A DNA stretch of 5,280 nucleotides from Candidatus Omnitrophota bacterium (GTDB taxonomy: Bacteria; Omnitrophota; Gorgyraeia; JABMRG01), in the NCBI GenBank assembly GCA_013202935.1, contig JABMRG010000110.1:1-5280 (forward strand), in the 5' to 3' direction. Every line of letters starts with the position of its first letter. Within the stretch, counting starts at the first letter, position 1. Positions 1-5,280 of the stretch are shown here, piece by piece. The notes below the pieces were generated by a model. The model was not told where the DNA came from. It searched no databases and saw nothing but the letters and a program-made list of their open reading frames with translations. The position numbers were made by a program, and so were the translations under genes.

Positions 1-95
1 ATCTTAACTGTTTCAAGTTCATCCAAGCTTGTCGTGGCATCTATCTCTCTTATCGCTTCTTCTTCTACTCTCTTTAGTCTATCTTCTGAACCCAT
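1..95 (-). CDS. pheS: Phenylalanyl-tRNA synthetase alpha subunit, N-terminal fragment
   Basis: This is the first 31 codons of a gene that runs off the low-coordinate end of the window. The peptide begins MGSEDRLKRVEEEAIREID and continues ATTSLDELETVK. That is the helical N-terminus of PheS, where an acidic helix is followed by a 'xxLExxK/R' stretch leading into the coiled-coil arm that binds tRNA-Phe. PheS pairs with PheT as an alpha2beta2 enzyme that charges tRNA-Phe in the cytoplasm. The ATG at 95-93 is preceded by AAGGGA with a suitable gap. The position downstream of rplT matches the common infC-rpmI-rplT-pheS-pheT order and supports the call. None of the catalytic motifs are inside the window, so identity rests on the N-terminal pattern and on context. 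Confidence 0.85.
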   Translation of the reverse strand, partial: MGSEDRLKRVEEEAIREIDATTSLDELETVK

Positions 96-176
96 CTATT
101 TCCCTTGTAGAGTTTGTAAAATGTAATAGTCACGGTCGTAACTTATTAGAGCGTATGGGATTATGAGCGGGTGCAA
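96..176 (-). other. Possible short leader ORF before pheS (doubtful)
   Basis: A TTG at 176-174 opens a 26-codon frame that closes with TAG at 98-96, directly abutting the pheS ATG. An AGGGG sequence lies only 3 nt before the TTG, which is closer than an ideal ribosome-binding site. The frame has four Tyr codons (two adjacent) and no Phe codon. It therefore does not resemble a Phe attenuation leader such as pheM. It could be a coupling peptide that delivers ribosomes to pheS, or simply an open frame by chance. The hairpin at 124-148 lies inside it. Confidence 0.15.
124..148 (-). promoter_or_regulatory. Imperfect hairpin in the ktrA-pheS spacer
   Basis: Read on the minus strand, TAATA-A-GTTAC, loop GACC, then GTGAC-TATTA can fold into a ten-pair stem with one bulged A and one G-U pair. 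It lies about 28 nt upstream of the pheS start. No U-rich tract follows directly, so it does not look like an intrinsic terminator. It may be an attenuator-like or processing structure, or chance. The G-U pair favours formation in RNA of the minus strand, because the plus strand would have a C-A mismatch there. Confidence 0.35.
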
Positions 177-186
177 CGTCCCCTAT

Positions 187-852
187 TTATTCTTTCTTTT
201 TCAGCTTTTCTATGTTTTCATTAGGGCCGACTATCATAAGCTTGTCTTGCTGCTTTATCTTATAATCTGCTTCAGGAGTTGCATTTACAATTTCGTTGCC
301 ATGAGAATCTTTAGTCTTGATTGCTACTATATTTAGCCCGAACTCAACTCTAAGATTGAGCTGCTTTAAGGTTTTGTTAATAAATTCCTGGGGTGGTTTT
401 ATCTCTATAATGCTACACTCCGCGGAGAGATCTATGTGCTCACTTACCTTAGGAGAAGTAAGAGCATTTGCAAGTCGTACACCCATATCCCTCTCAGGAA
501 ATATTATCTTATCTGCCCCTACCTTCTGAAGGACTTTGCCCTGTTCTTCTGTGACAGATTTTACAATTACCTCTTTTATGCCCAACTCCTTTAGCGCTAA
601 TGTAATAAGTATGGAGGCCTCGATATTGTTACCTACACCCACTACCGCAACATCTATATTGTTTACTCCAACAACCTTCAGTGCTTTCTCATCTGTTGCG
701 TCAACACAGACCGCCTGCGCAACAATATCTGAGAAGTCCTGTACCCTGTCTTCGCTAAGATCTATAGCGAGTACCTGATGACCTTTTTCGCTAAGTGTCT
801 TTGCAACGCTAGAGCCAAATCTTCCCAATCCTATTACAGCAAACTGTCTCAT
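187..852 (-). CDS. ktrA: K+ uptake regulatory subunit, RCK family (KtrA/TrkA-like)
   Basis: This 221-residue cytoplasmic protein is the nucleotide-sensing gating ring of a Ktr/Trk potassium transporter. Residues 1 to about 120 form an RCK-N Rossmann domain. It shows the glycine motif GLGRFG at 8-13, an acidic residue (D31) at the end of the second strand where the nucleotide ribose binds, and VDATDE at 50-55. The PERDMGVRLA segment at 119-128 is typical of the family and includes the conserved Glu at the subunit interface. Residues from about 139 to 218 form an RCK-C domain ending in DKLMIVGP. A single RCK-N/RCK-C pair of about 220 residues fits KtrA rather than the doubled, roughly 450-residue E. 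coli TrkA. The ATG follows a strong AAGGAG site with a 7-nt gap. The gene begins 15 bp after ktrB, its expected membrane partner, so the two are almost certainly co-translated parts of one transporter. The choice between the names ktrA and trkA is conventional. Confidence 0.93.
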   Translation of the reverse strand: MRQFAVIGLGRFGSSVAKTLSEKGHQVLAIDLSEDRVQDFSDIVAQAVCVDATDEKALKVVGVNNIDVAVVGVGNNIEASILITLALKELGIKEVIVKSVTEEQGKVLQKVGADKIIFPERDMGVRLANALTSPKVSEHIDLSAECSIIEIKPPQEFINKTLKQLNLRVEFGLNIVAIKTKDSHGNEIVNATPEADYKIKQQDKLMIVGPNENIEKLKKKE

Positions 853-867
853 CTTATCACTCCTTTT

Positions 868-2235
868 TTATCCAACCATTAATTTCTCTTCGGGATAACG
901 GCAATCTATTTTATCTTTGCGCATTGCGATTGCAAGTGCAATTGTCAAAGGGCCTACCCTGCCTATAAACATTGTGCATATTATAATAAGCCTTCCTAAT
1001 TTTGTAAGATAGGGCGTTATACCTGTTGATAGCCCTACTGTGCCGAAAGCAGAAGTAACCTCAAAGAGAATGCTCAAAAAATAACGGCTGCTTTGTGCGG
1101 CTGCGCTTTCTGTCGCTGAGAGTAAGAATGTAGAACCTGCTACTATGCCAAGACCTAAAAGTAGTATAACCGCTGCCCGCCTATAGGTTTCTCTTGGTAT
1201 CGTCTTCTTAAAAAGCGTAATCCTGTCTCTGTTATAGAGCATGGAGAACAGCCCTGCTATAATAATTCCGAATGTGACAGTCTTTATGCCACCTCCTGTT
1301 GAGCCTGGGGAGGCACCTATAAACATAAGTATAATCAACATAAAGAGCGTAACAGGCCTTAAGGCCCCTGTGCGCAATATATTAAAACCCGCAGTGCGGG
1401 GAGTAATAGATGTGAATAGGCAGCTTGTTATCTTTTCTTTTAATGGCATATCTTTGAGCGCATAGCCGTTTTCAAATACATATACCCCTAATGCACCAGC
1501 TAAAATCAAAAATATGGTTACTAAGAACACTATCTTTGTCTGAAGGCTTATGCGTGATGGTATAAGGGCGCGGTCTCTTCTCCAGAATGTGAGTTTTGGT
1601 ATATCCAAAAACACAACAAAACCCATACCACCTGCGATAATAAGTATTGAAAATATCGTAGCGGTAACATGGTCTGAGCGGAAAGCCATGAGGCTTGATG
1701 AGAAGAGTGAAAAGCCGGCATTGCAGAATGCGGAGATCGCATGAAAAATTGCGCGTTCTGCTCCTATAAGCCCACTCCAGCCAAAGGTGGTCGCCCATCT
1801 CATGTAGAGCAAGAGCGCTCCTATTAGTTCTACGCTAAAAGTAAATACGATTATATAAAGAACAAGGTTCTTAAAACCTTCTATCCTTGTCTGGCCAAGA
1901 GTGCTTTTTACCGTAACCCCATGTGATATAGAAAGTTTCCTGCCTAACAGAATAGCAAACATTGTGGAGAATGTCATGATGCCAAGTCCGCCTGCCTGTA
2001 TAAGGCACAGAATAATGAGCCTGCCGAACGGGGAAAAGAAACTGCCTGTATCTTTTACAATGAGCCCTGTAACACATGTAGCGCTGGTTGCGGTAAATAG
2101 GCTGTTTATAAACCCGGGGCTTGTGTTGCTGTTTGTAGCCATAGGTAGATTCAAGAGTAAACTTCCTATAAGTATTACGAAAAGGAAGCTTAAGACTATC
2201 ATCTGCGGAGGGTTTAACCTTATCCTTCTTTTCAT
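868..2235 (-). CDS. ktrB: K+ channel/transporter membrane subunit (KtrB/TrkH-like)
   Basis: This 455-residue integral membrane protein carries K+ (possibly with Na+) across the cytoplasmic membrane under control of the RCK ring. It has the four M1-P-M2 repeats of the SKT superfamily. The four pore loops and filter glycines are TGL at 56-58, NAGF at 172-175, TAGF at 281-284 and TVGL at 399-402. The glycine-rich intramembrane gate of the third repeat, GASPGSTGGG, is at 307-316. A late GRVGPLT at 425-431 and a terminal Gly also match KtrB. The length is close to Bacillus-type KtrB. The start ATG shares bases with the rplT stop (TAATG) and has no evident Shine-Dalgarno sequence. Translation therefore probably depends on ribosomes finishing rplT. 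The predicted N-terminus (MKRRIRLNPPQ, then a hydrophobic helix) fits the positive-inside rule. Ion selectivity cannot be read with certainty. Confidence 0.94.
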   Translation of the reverse strand: MKRRIRLNPPQMIVLSFLFVILIGSLLLNLPMATNSNTSPGFINSLFTATSATCVTGLIVKDTGSFFSPFGRLIILCLIQAGGLGIMTFSTMFAILLGRKLSISHGVTVKSTLGQTRIEGFKNLVLYIIVFTFSVELIGALLLYMRWATTFGWSGLIGAERAIFHAISAFCNAGFSLFSSSLMAFRSDHVTATIFSILIIAGGMGFVVFLDIPKLTFWRRDRALIPSRISLQTKIVFLVTIFLILAGALGVYVFENGYALKDMPLKEKITSCLFTSITPRTAGFNILRTGALRPVTLFMLIILMFIGASPGSTGGGIKTVTFGIIIAGLFSMLYNRDRITLFKKTIPRETYRRAAVILLLGLGIVAGSTFLLSATESAAAQSSRYFLSILFEVTSAFGTVGLSTGITPYLTKLGRLIIICTMFIGRVGPLTIALAIAMRKDKIDCRYPEEKLMVG

Positions 2236-2597
2236 TATTTAGTGGGGTTTTTTGGCTTTATGAGATCAACCAGTTTCTTGAATGCTGCTTTGTTGGAGAC
2301 AGCCAGCTCAGCCAAGATTTTTCTGTCTAAAGATACCTTTGCTTTCTTTAGGCCATCGATAAAGTCTGAATATTTTACTCCATATACTTTACAGCCAGCA
2401 TTAATTCTTGTAATCCAGAGACTCCGATACGTACGCTTTTTTCTCTTCCTGTCACGGGTAGCATAGGCCTTTGCCTTAAGAACGGTCTCTTTTGCTGTTC
2501 TATGGAGCTTGCTTCTTCCACCTACATATCCTTTGGCTGACTTGAGCGCTTTCTTTCTTCTCTTTTTTGATGCAACCCTATGTTTTACTCTTGCCAT
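2235..2597 (-). CDS. rplT: 50S ribosomal protein L20
   Basis: This 120-residue basic protein binds 23S rRNA early in large-subunit assembly. It matches L20 along its whole length. The basic N-terminal extension starts MARVKHRVASKKRRKKALK and is followed by GYVGGRSKLHRTAKE. The core RNA-binding block RDRKRKKRTYRSLWITRINA spans 48-67, and the C-terminal globular part contains SLDRKILAELAV at 89-100. The length is normal for the family. The ATG at 2597 follows AGAGGTG at good spacing. It lies 42 bp after rpmI, as in most bacteria. Its TAA stop overlaps the ktrB ATG by one base. L20 is an autogenous repressor of this operon in E. coli and Bacillus. I see no recognisable L20 leader structure here, so any feedback would need another site. 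Confidence 0.98.
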   Translation of the reverse strand: MARVKHRVASKKRRKKALKSAKGYVGGRSKLHRTAKETVLKAKAYATRDRKRKKRTYRSLWITRINAGCKVYGVKYSDFIDGLKKAKVSLDRKILAELAVSNKAAFKKLVDLIKPKNPTK

Positions 2598-2639
2598 TAT
2601 TCACCTCTTCTGCTCGTAATTTAGCTAATTGGTTTGTGT

Positions 2640-2831
2640 TCAAGCCACCATCGTTCTTATCTTCGCTGCGGCTGTTTTAGTAAGTGTATTCTTCTGCTTA
2701 AGGTGGCGTTTGCGCTTTCTGTTTTTGCTGGTTAGCAGATGACCCTTAAAGGCCTTTGCTGTTTTGACCTTGCCTTTTTTTGTCACCTTGACACGTTTGG
2801 TGACAGCTTTTCTTCTTTTAAGTTTTGCCAT
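2640..2831 (-). CDS. rpmI: 50S ribosomal protein L35
   Basis: This 63-residue, strongly basic protein of the large ribosomal subunit is of normal length for L35. It shows the family layout: an MAKLKRRKAVTKRVKVTKKGK start, the AFKGHLLTSKNRKRKRHL core at 27-44, and a short C-terminal tail. The more usual beginning in the family is MPKMKTH; here Pro2 is Ala, which is a minor variation. The ATG is preceded by AAGGA with a 7-nt gap. It sits 38 bp after infC and 42 bp before rplT, the conserved infC-rpmI-rplT order, and there is no terminator between them. It has no predicted secretion or membrane segment. Confidence 0.97.
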   Translation of the reverse strand: MAKLKRRKAVTKRVKVTKKGKVKTAKAFKGHLLTSKNRKRKRHLKQKNTLTKTAAAKIRTMVA

Positions 2832-2869
2832 TATTTATTCCTTATTTTATCTGTTTTGACGTAAGGCCG

Positions 2870-3379
2870 CTATTTCGGCATAAGCACCATATTCAGGAAT
2901 CTTCCTTCCCGTGTAGGTGATTTTTCTACTTCGCCGACATCAACCAGATCATTTATGATTCGCTGCATTACTTCCCTGCCCTTTTCTGTGTGGGCAAGTT
3001 CTCTGCCTCGAAAGCGCATGCTGGCCTTGACCTTGTTACCCTTCTTGATAAACTCTCTCATATGCTGTAATTTAGTCTGGTAGTCATGCTCATCTATGTT
3101 TGGCTTGTATCTGACCTCTTTGATCTTTACAAAATGTTGCCTCTTCCTTGCCTCCCTCTCCTTCTTTTCCTGCTCATACTTATATTTACTGAAGTCCATT
3201 ATTCTGCATACAGGTGGCCTTGATAGAGGTGATACCTCAACCAGATCAAATCCTCCTTCGCGTGCCTGCTTTAACGCGTCCTGCGGATTCATAACACCAA
3301 GCTGCTCACCTTCTGCGCCTATAACTCTTATCTCACTTATTCGTATCTGTTCGTTTATTCTCTGACGTTTTTGTATAAT
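2870..3379 (-). CDS. infC: Translation initiation factor IF-3, with AUU start
   Basis: IF3 binds the 30S subunit, keeps it apart from 50S and checks the start codon and initiator tRNA. The first ATG (3292) would remove the conserved RINEQIRISEIRVIGAEGEQLGV segment, residues 7-29. That segment is plainly encoded upstream, so the gene starts earlier. The only candidates after the in-frame TGA at 3394-3392 are ATT at 3379-3377 and ATA at 3376-3374. I choose ATT because AAGGGG precedes it with a 6-nt gap and because AUU is the classic infC start. The product is 169 residues: an IF3-N domain to about 65 with PPVCRIMDFSKYKYE at 55-69, a charged linker near 70-82, and an IF3-C domain to 169 with KVKASMRFRGRELAH at 116-130. 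The length is normal for IF3. IF3 discriminates against AUU starts, so autoregulation is expected. Confidence 0.95.
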   Translation of the reverse strand: MIQKRQRINEQIRISEIRVIGAEGEQLGVMNPQDALKQAREGGFDLVEVSPLSRPPVCRIMDFSKYKYEQEKKEREARKRQHFVKIKEVRYKPNIDEHDYQTKLQHMREFIKKGNKVKASMRFRGRELAHTEKGREVMQRIINDLVDVGEVEKSPTREGRFLNMVLMPK

Positions 3380-3392
3380 GACCGCCCCCTTT
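3380..3392 (-). promoter_or_regulatory. Ribosome-binding site that sets the AUU start of infC
   Basis: On the minus strand AAAGGGGG is followed by CGGTC and then ATT. This strong Shine-Dalgarno-like run at normal spacing supports initiation at the ATT at 3379 rather than at the ATG 87 bases downstream. The ATG has no comparable purine-rich site in front of it. Confidence 0.75.
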
Positions 3393-3400
3393 CAACGAGC

Positions 3401-3437
3401 GCATAATTTACGCGACTACAAGAAGCGTAAATTATGC
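3401..3437. repeat. Perfect 13-bp palindrome at the thrS/infC junction
   Basis: GCATAATTTACGC (3401-3413) and GCGTAAATTATGC (3425-3437) are exact inverted repeats around an 11-nt loop. The high-coordinate arm contains the last thrS codon (GCA) and the TAA stop, so it is partly coding. In the transcript this makes a strong hairpin just upstream of the infC ribosome-binding site. No U tract follows, so it is not a standard terminator. Its core AATTTACGC is shared with the repeat upstream of thrS. Confidence 0.85.
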
Positions 3438-5138
3438 CTTTTCTTCTATCTCTTTGTTTAGCCTATCTATAAACTTATCAATCGAAGCCTGGCCTTCGTC
3501 GCCAGATATCCTGCTCCTTATGGCTATTTTTTCTTTATCTTCTTCTTTCTGGCCTATAATAACCATGTAAGGTACCTTTTGAGTCTGCGCTTCCCTTATC
3601 TTATATCCCATGGTCTCTTTCCTGTTGTCGACTCGGGTACGTAAACCTGCCTTAGCTAATATATCGTTTATCTTCGCGGCATATTTGTGTTGCTTATCTG
3701 TAATAGGTATTACAATCGCTTGTACTGGTGAAAGCCAAAGAGGCAGCGCCCCCGCATAATGTTCGATAAGAGAACCTATAAAGCGCTCCATGCTTCCTAA
3801 TATTACCCTATGTATCATAACAGGGCGCTTCTTTTTTCCATCCTGATCTACATATGCAAGATCAAATCTCTCTGGAAGGGCAAAGTCGCATTGTATGGTT
3901 GCGCATTGCCAGAATCTTCCTATAGCATCTTTCAGTTTTATATCTATCTTTGGCCCATAAAATGCGCCGTCACCCTCATTCACTTCATATGAGATCTTCT
4001 TGTTCTTGAGTGAAGCCTCGAGAGCAGAAGTTGCGTCTTTCCAATCCTGGTCTGTTCCAATAGATTCTTTGGGCCGCGTGCTTAATTCAACAGCATATTC
4101 ATCAAAACCAAATATCCCCATAGCATCTATTACAAAATCTATAACAGTTTCTATCTCATCCTGCAGTTGCCCTGGCAGGCAAAATATATGCGCATCATCC
4201 TGTGTAAAACCTCTTACTCTCAAAAGGCCATGCAGCACACCGCTCTTTTCGTGTCTGTATACACTGCCTAATTCAAAGAGCCGCAATGGCAGGTCTCTAT
4301 AACTTCTTGTCTTTGATTTATAGACTATCATGTGGGCTGGGCAGTTCATCGGTTTTACAGCATACTCTTCATCTTCCATATTGAATATATACATATGCTC
4401 TTTATAAAATTCATAGTGGCCTGAACGGACCCATATGTCTGACCTTAAGATGTGTGGGCTTGCTACTAGTTCATAGCCTCTCTTAAGATGCTCTTTCTTC
4501 TCCCAGTCTTCTATGATTGTCCTAAGAAGTGCGCCTTTCGGCTGATATATAATAAGGCCTGCGCCCGCCTGCTCATCTACAATAAAGAACTCCAGCTCTT
4601 TGCCGAGTTTCCTGTGATCACGCTTCTTTGCTTCCTCTAAAAGCTTAAGGTAATCATCAAGCTCTTTCTGGCTAGAGAAGGCTGTTCCGTATATTCTTTG
4701 AAGCATAGGGTTCTCTTCACTGCCCCGCCAATAAGCGCCTGCTATGCTTAGAAGCTTAAATGCCTTTATCTTACCTGTGGAAGCCAGGTGCGGCCCTTTA
4801 CAAAGGTCTGTAAAGTTGCCGTCTGTGTAGGTACTAACCATATCTTCAGGTATTTCGCTAATTAGTTCTTGTTTATATATTTCGTCATGGAAGAGCTCAA
4901 GAGCTTCTTTTTTACTTATATCTTTTTTAACAAACTTATGGTCCTCTTTTATGATCTGGCGCATCTTCTCTTTTATTTTTTTCAAATCTTCCGGCAGAAA
5001 TGGTTCTTTCTTATCAAAATCGTAATAGAACCCATCAGATATAGCTGGGCCTATAGCTATCTTTACGTTGGGCCATATGCTCTTTACAGCATGTGCCATA
5101 ACGTGTGCTGTGCTGTGTCGTAAGGTCTCTAGATTCAT
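3432..5138 (-). CDS. thrS: Threonyl-tRNA synthetase lacking the TGS domain
   Basis: This class II synthetase charges tRNA-Thr with threonine and hydrolyses mischarged Ser-tRNA-Thr. The 568-residue product starts MNLETLRHSTAHVMAHAVK, within what is normally the second (N2, editing) domain. The TGS domain of roughly 60 residues found in the 642-residue E. coli enzyme is missing. An in-frame TAG at 5174-5172 and the absence of an ATG, GTG or TTG between it and 5138 show that the start cannot move upstream. Editing-site residues are present: H8 and H12 in HSTAH, and C113 and H117 in DLCKGPH. The catalytic core has zinc ligands C266 (MNCPAH), H317 (DDAHIFC) and H443 (MIHR), motif 2 arginine R295 in RHEKSG, and motif 3 GSMERF at 448-453. 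The C-terminal anticodon-binding domain runs from about 472 to 568. The ribosome-binding site is weak (GAGAAG, 5 nt before the ATG). It heads the translation operon. Confidence 0.97.
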   Translation of the reverse strand: MNLETLRHSTAHVMAHAVKSIWPNVKIAIGPAISDGFYYDFDKKEPFLPEDLKKIKEKMRQIIKEDHKFVKKDISKKEALELFHDEIYKQELISEIPEDMVSTYTDGNFTDLCKGPHLASTGKIKAFKLLSIAGAYWRGSEENPMLQRIYGTAFSSQKELDDYLKLLEEAKKRDHRKLGKELEFFIVDEQAGAGLIIYQPKGALLRTIIEDWEKKEHLKRGYELVASPHILRSDIWVRSGHYEFYKEHMYIFNMEDEEYAVKPMNCPAHMIVYKSKTRSYRDLPLRLFELGSVYRHEKSGVLHGLLRVRGFTQDDAHIFCLPGQLQDEIETVIDFVIDAMGIFGFDEYAVELSTRPKESIGTDQDWKDATSALEASLKNKKISYEVNEGDGAFYGPKIDIKLKDAIGRFWQCATIQCDFALPERFDLAYVDQDGKKKRPVMIHRVILGSMERFIGSLIEHYAGALPLWLSPVQAIVIPITDKQHKYAAKINDILAKAGLRTRVDNRKETMGYKIREAQTQKVPYMVIIGQKEEDKEKIAIRSRISGDEGQASIDKFIDRLNKEIEEKA

Positions 5139-5146
5139 ATGTTCTT

Positions 5147-5161
5147 CTCGCTTCGCTCGAG
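5147..5161. repeat. Small CTCG/CGAG inverted repeat before thrS
   Basis: CTCG (5147-5150) and CGAG (5158-5161) flank a 7-nt segment. Read on the minus strand this gives CTCGAGCGAAGCGAG, in which CGAG also recurs as a direct repeat. It ends 9 bp from the thrS ATG and overlaps the weak purine-rich stretch that would act as its ribosome-binding site. It resembles the short GC-rich palindromes scattered between genes in many bacterial genomes. Whether it is dispersed in this genome cannot be seen from one window. Confidence 0.45.
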
Positions 5162-5175
5162 GTAAATTCGGCTAT

Positions 5176-5237
5176 ACAATTTACGCCCACTCACATAGCT
5201 TAGGTTCCCTGCCTATCGGCAGGCGGGCGTAAATTGT
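5176..5237. repeat. Nested palindromic (REP-like) element between tRNA and thrS
   Basis: ACAATTTACGCCC (5176-5188) and GGGCGTAAATTGT (5225-5237) are exact 13-bp inverted repeats. Inside them CCTGCC (5208-5213) and GGCAGG (5218-5223) form a second hairpin with a TATC loop. A further GTAAATT at 5162-5168 can pair with AATTTAC at 5178-5184, giving an alternative fold. The element lies in the 5' leader if the tRNA and thrS are co-transcribed. It shares AATTTACGC with the palindrome at the other end of thrS. A REP or MITE-like intergenic repeat is the simplest explanation; an RNA control element for thrS is possible. Confidence 0.75.
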
Positions 5238-5252
5238 GGCCTCATTCATGCA

Positions 5253-5280
5253 TGGTGGGCAAGGTGGGAATCGAACCCAC
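5253..5280 (-). tRNA. tRNA, 3' part only (T arm and acceptor); isotype unknown
   Basis: Read on the minus strand, the window opens with a perfect T arm: GTGGG, loop TTCGATT, CCCAC (5264-5280). It is followed by the acceptor strand CTTGCCC, discriminator A and a genome-encoded CCA (5253-5255). The 5' acceptor strand outside the window should therefore be GGGCAAG. The anticodon is beyond the edge. A GGGC-type acceptor with A73 is compatible with tRNA-Val or tRNA-Leu, among others, and cannot be settled here. The gene lies on the same strand as thrS and ends 114 bp before it. Confidence 0.92.

Noticed and set aside
317..778. Plus-strand open frames opposite ktrA, and similar frames opposite ktrB, infC and thrS
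   Set aside because: They lie antisense to well-supported conserved genes, show no recognisable motifs, and look like shadow frames.
1472..1798. A 108-residue minus-strand frame inside ktrB
   Set aside because: It overlaps the KtrB pore-loop region in another frame and has no domain or ribosome-binding site of its own.
2870..3292. infC starting at the ATG at 3292
   Set aside because: It would delete the RINEQIRISEIR segment that is conserved in IF3 and is intact in the same frame upstream.
3380..3431. Ribosomal protein L20 leader upstream of infC
   Set aside because: Only 52 bp separate thrS and infC, and they are filled by a simple palindrome and the ribosome-binding site. The longer L20 leader fold has no room.
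3401..3437. Intrinsic terminator after thrS
   Set aside because: The stem is perfect but AT-rich, the loop is long at 11 nt, and the following RNA is GCUCGUUGAAAGG with no U run.
5165..5215. Sigma70 promoter for thrS using TATAGC near 5172-5177 as a -10
   Set aside because: At 17-nt spacing the -35 position reads GCTATG, far from TTGACA. One weak hexamer is not enough support.
5139..5252. T-box riboswitch controlling thrS
   Set aside because: The leader is too short for a T-box. It lacks the conserved T-box sequence and a specifier stem, and no terminator with a U tract is visible.
1..5280. CRISPR array, insertion sequence, phage or defence system
   Set aside because: No regularly spaced direct repeats, transposase or integrase motifs, or terminal repeats were seen. 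Nearly all sequence is accounted for by housekeeping genes.

Overview
The window is one stretch of a bacterial chromosome. Every gene lies on the minus strand, so transcription runs from high to low coordinates. It is the classic translation operon thrS-infC-rpmI-rplT-pheS with a two-gene potassium uptake module (KtrB/TrkH-type channel plus KtrA/TrkA-type RCK regulator) inserted between rplT and pheS. The organism cannot be named from sequence alone. Moderate G+C, heavy use of ATA and AGA codons, clear Shine-Dalgarno sites and short palindromic repeats suggest a free-living or uncultivated bacterial lineage. A Candidatus Omnitrophota-like source is only a guess. Nothing suggests a phage, plasmid or insertion sequence.

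Layout in transcription order: the 3' end of a tRNA with encoded CCA (5253-5280, cut by the window edge); a 114-bp spacer packed with inverted repeats (5139-5252); thrS lacking the usual N-terminal TGS domain (3432-5138); a 52-bp junction holding a perfect 13-bp palindrome that includes the thrS stop codon (3401-3437); infC, which I start at an AUU codon at 3379; rpmI (2640-2831); rplT (2235-2597), whose stop overlaps the start of ktrB as TAATG; ktrB (868-2235); ktrA (187-852); a 91-bp spacer with an imperfect hairpin and a 26-codon open frame (96-186); and the first 31 codons of pheS (1-95). No gene-free stretch reaches 300 bp.

Functionally, the operon supplies two aminoacyl-tRNA synthetases, initiation factor IF3 and 50S proteins L35 and L20. 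The potassium pair would take up the main ion that ribosomes and tRNAs need, and its translation appears coupled to that of L20. No convincing intrinsic terminator or sigma70 promoter is visible inside the cluster, so one long transcript is the simplest reading. Signals worth a second look are the AUU start of infC, the TGS-less ThrRS, the AATTTACGC palindromes at both ends of thrS, and the ktrB-ktrA insertion. I did not find a convincing wholly new system.
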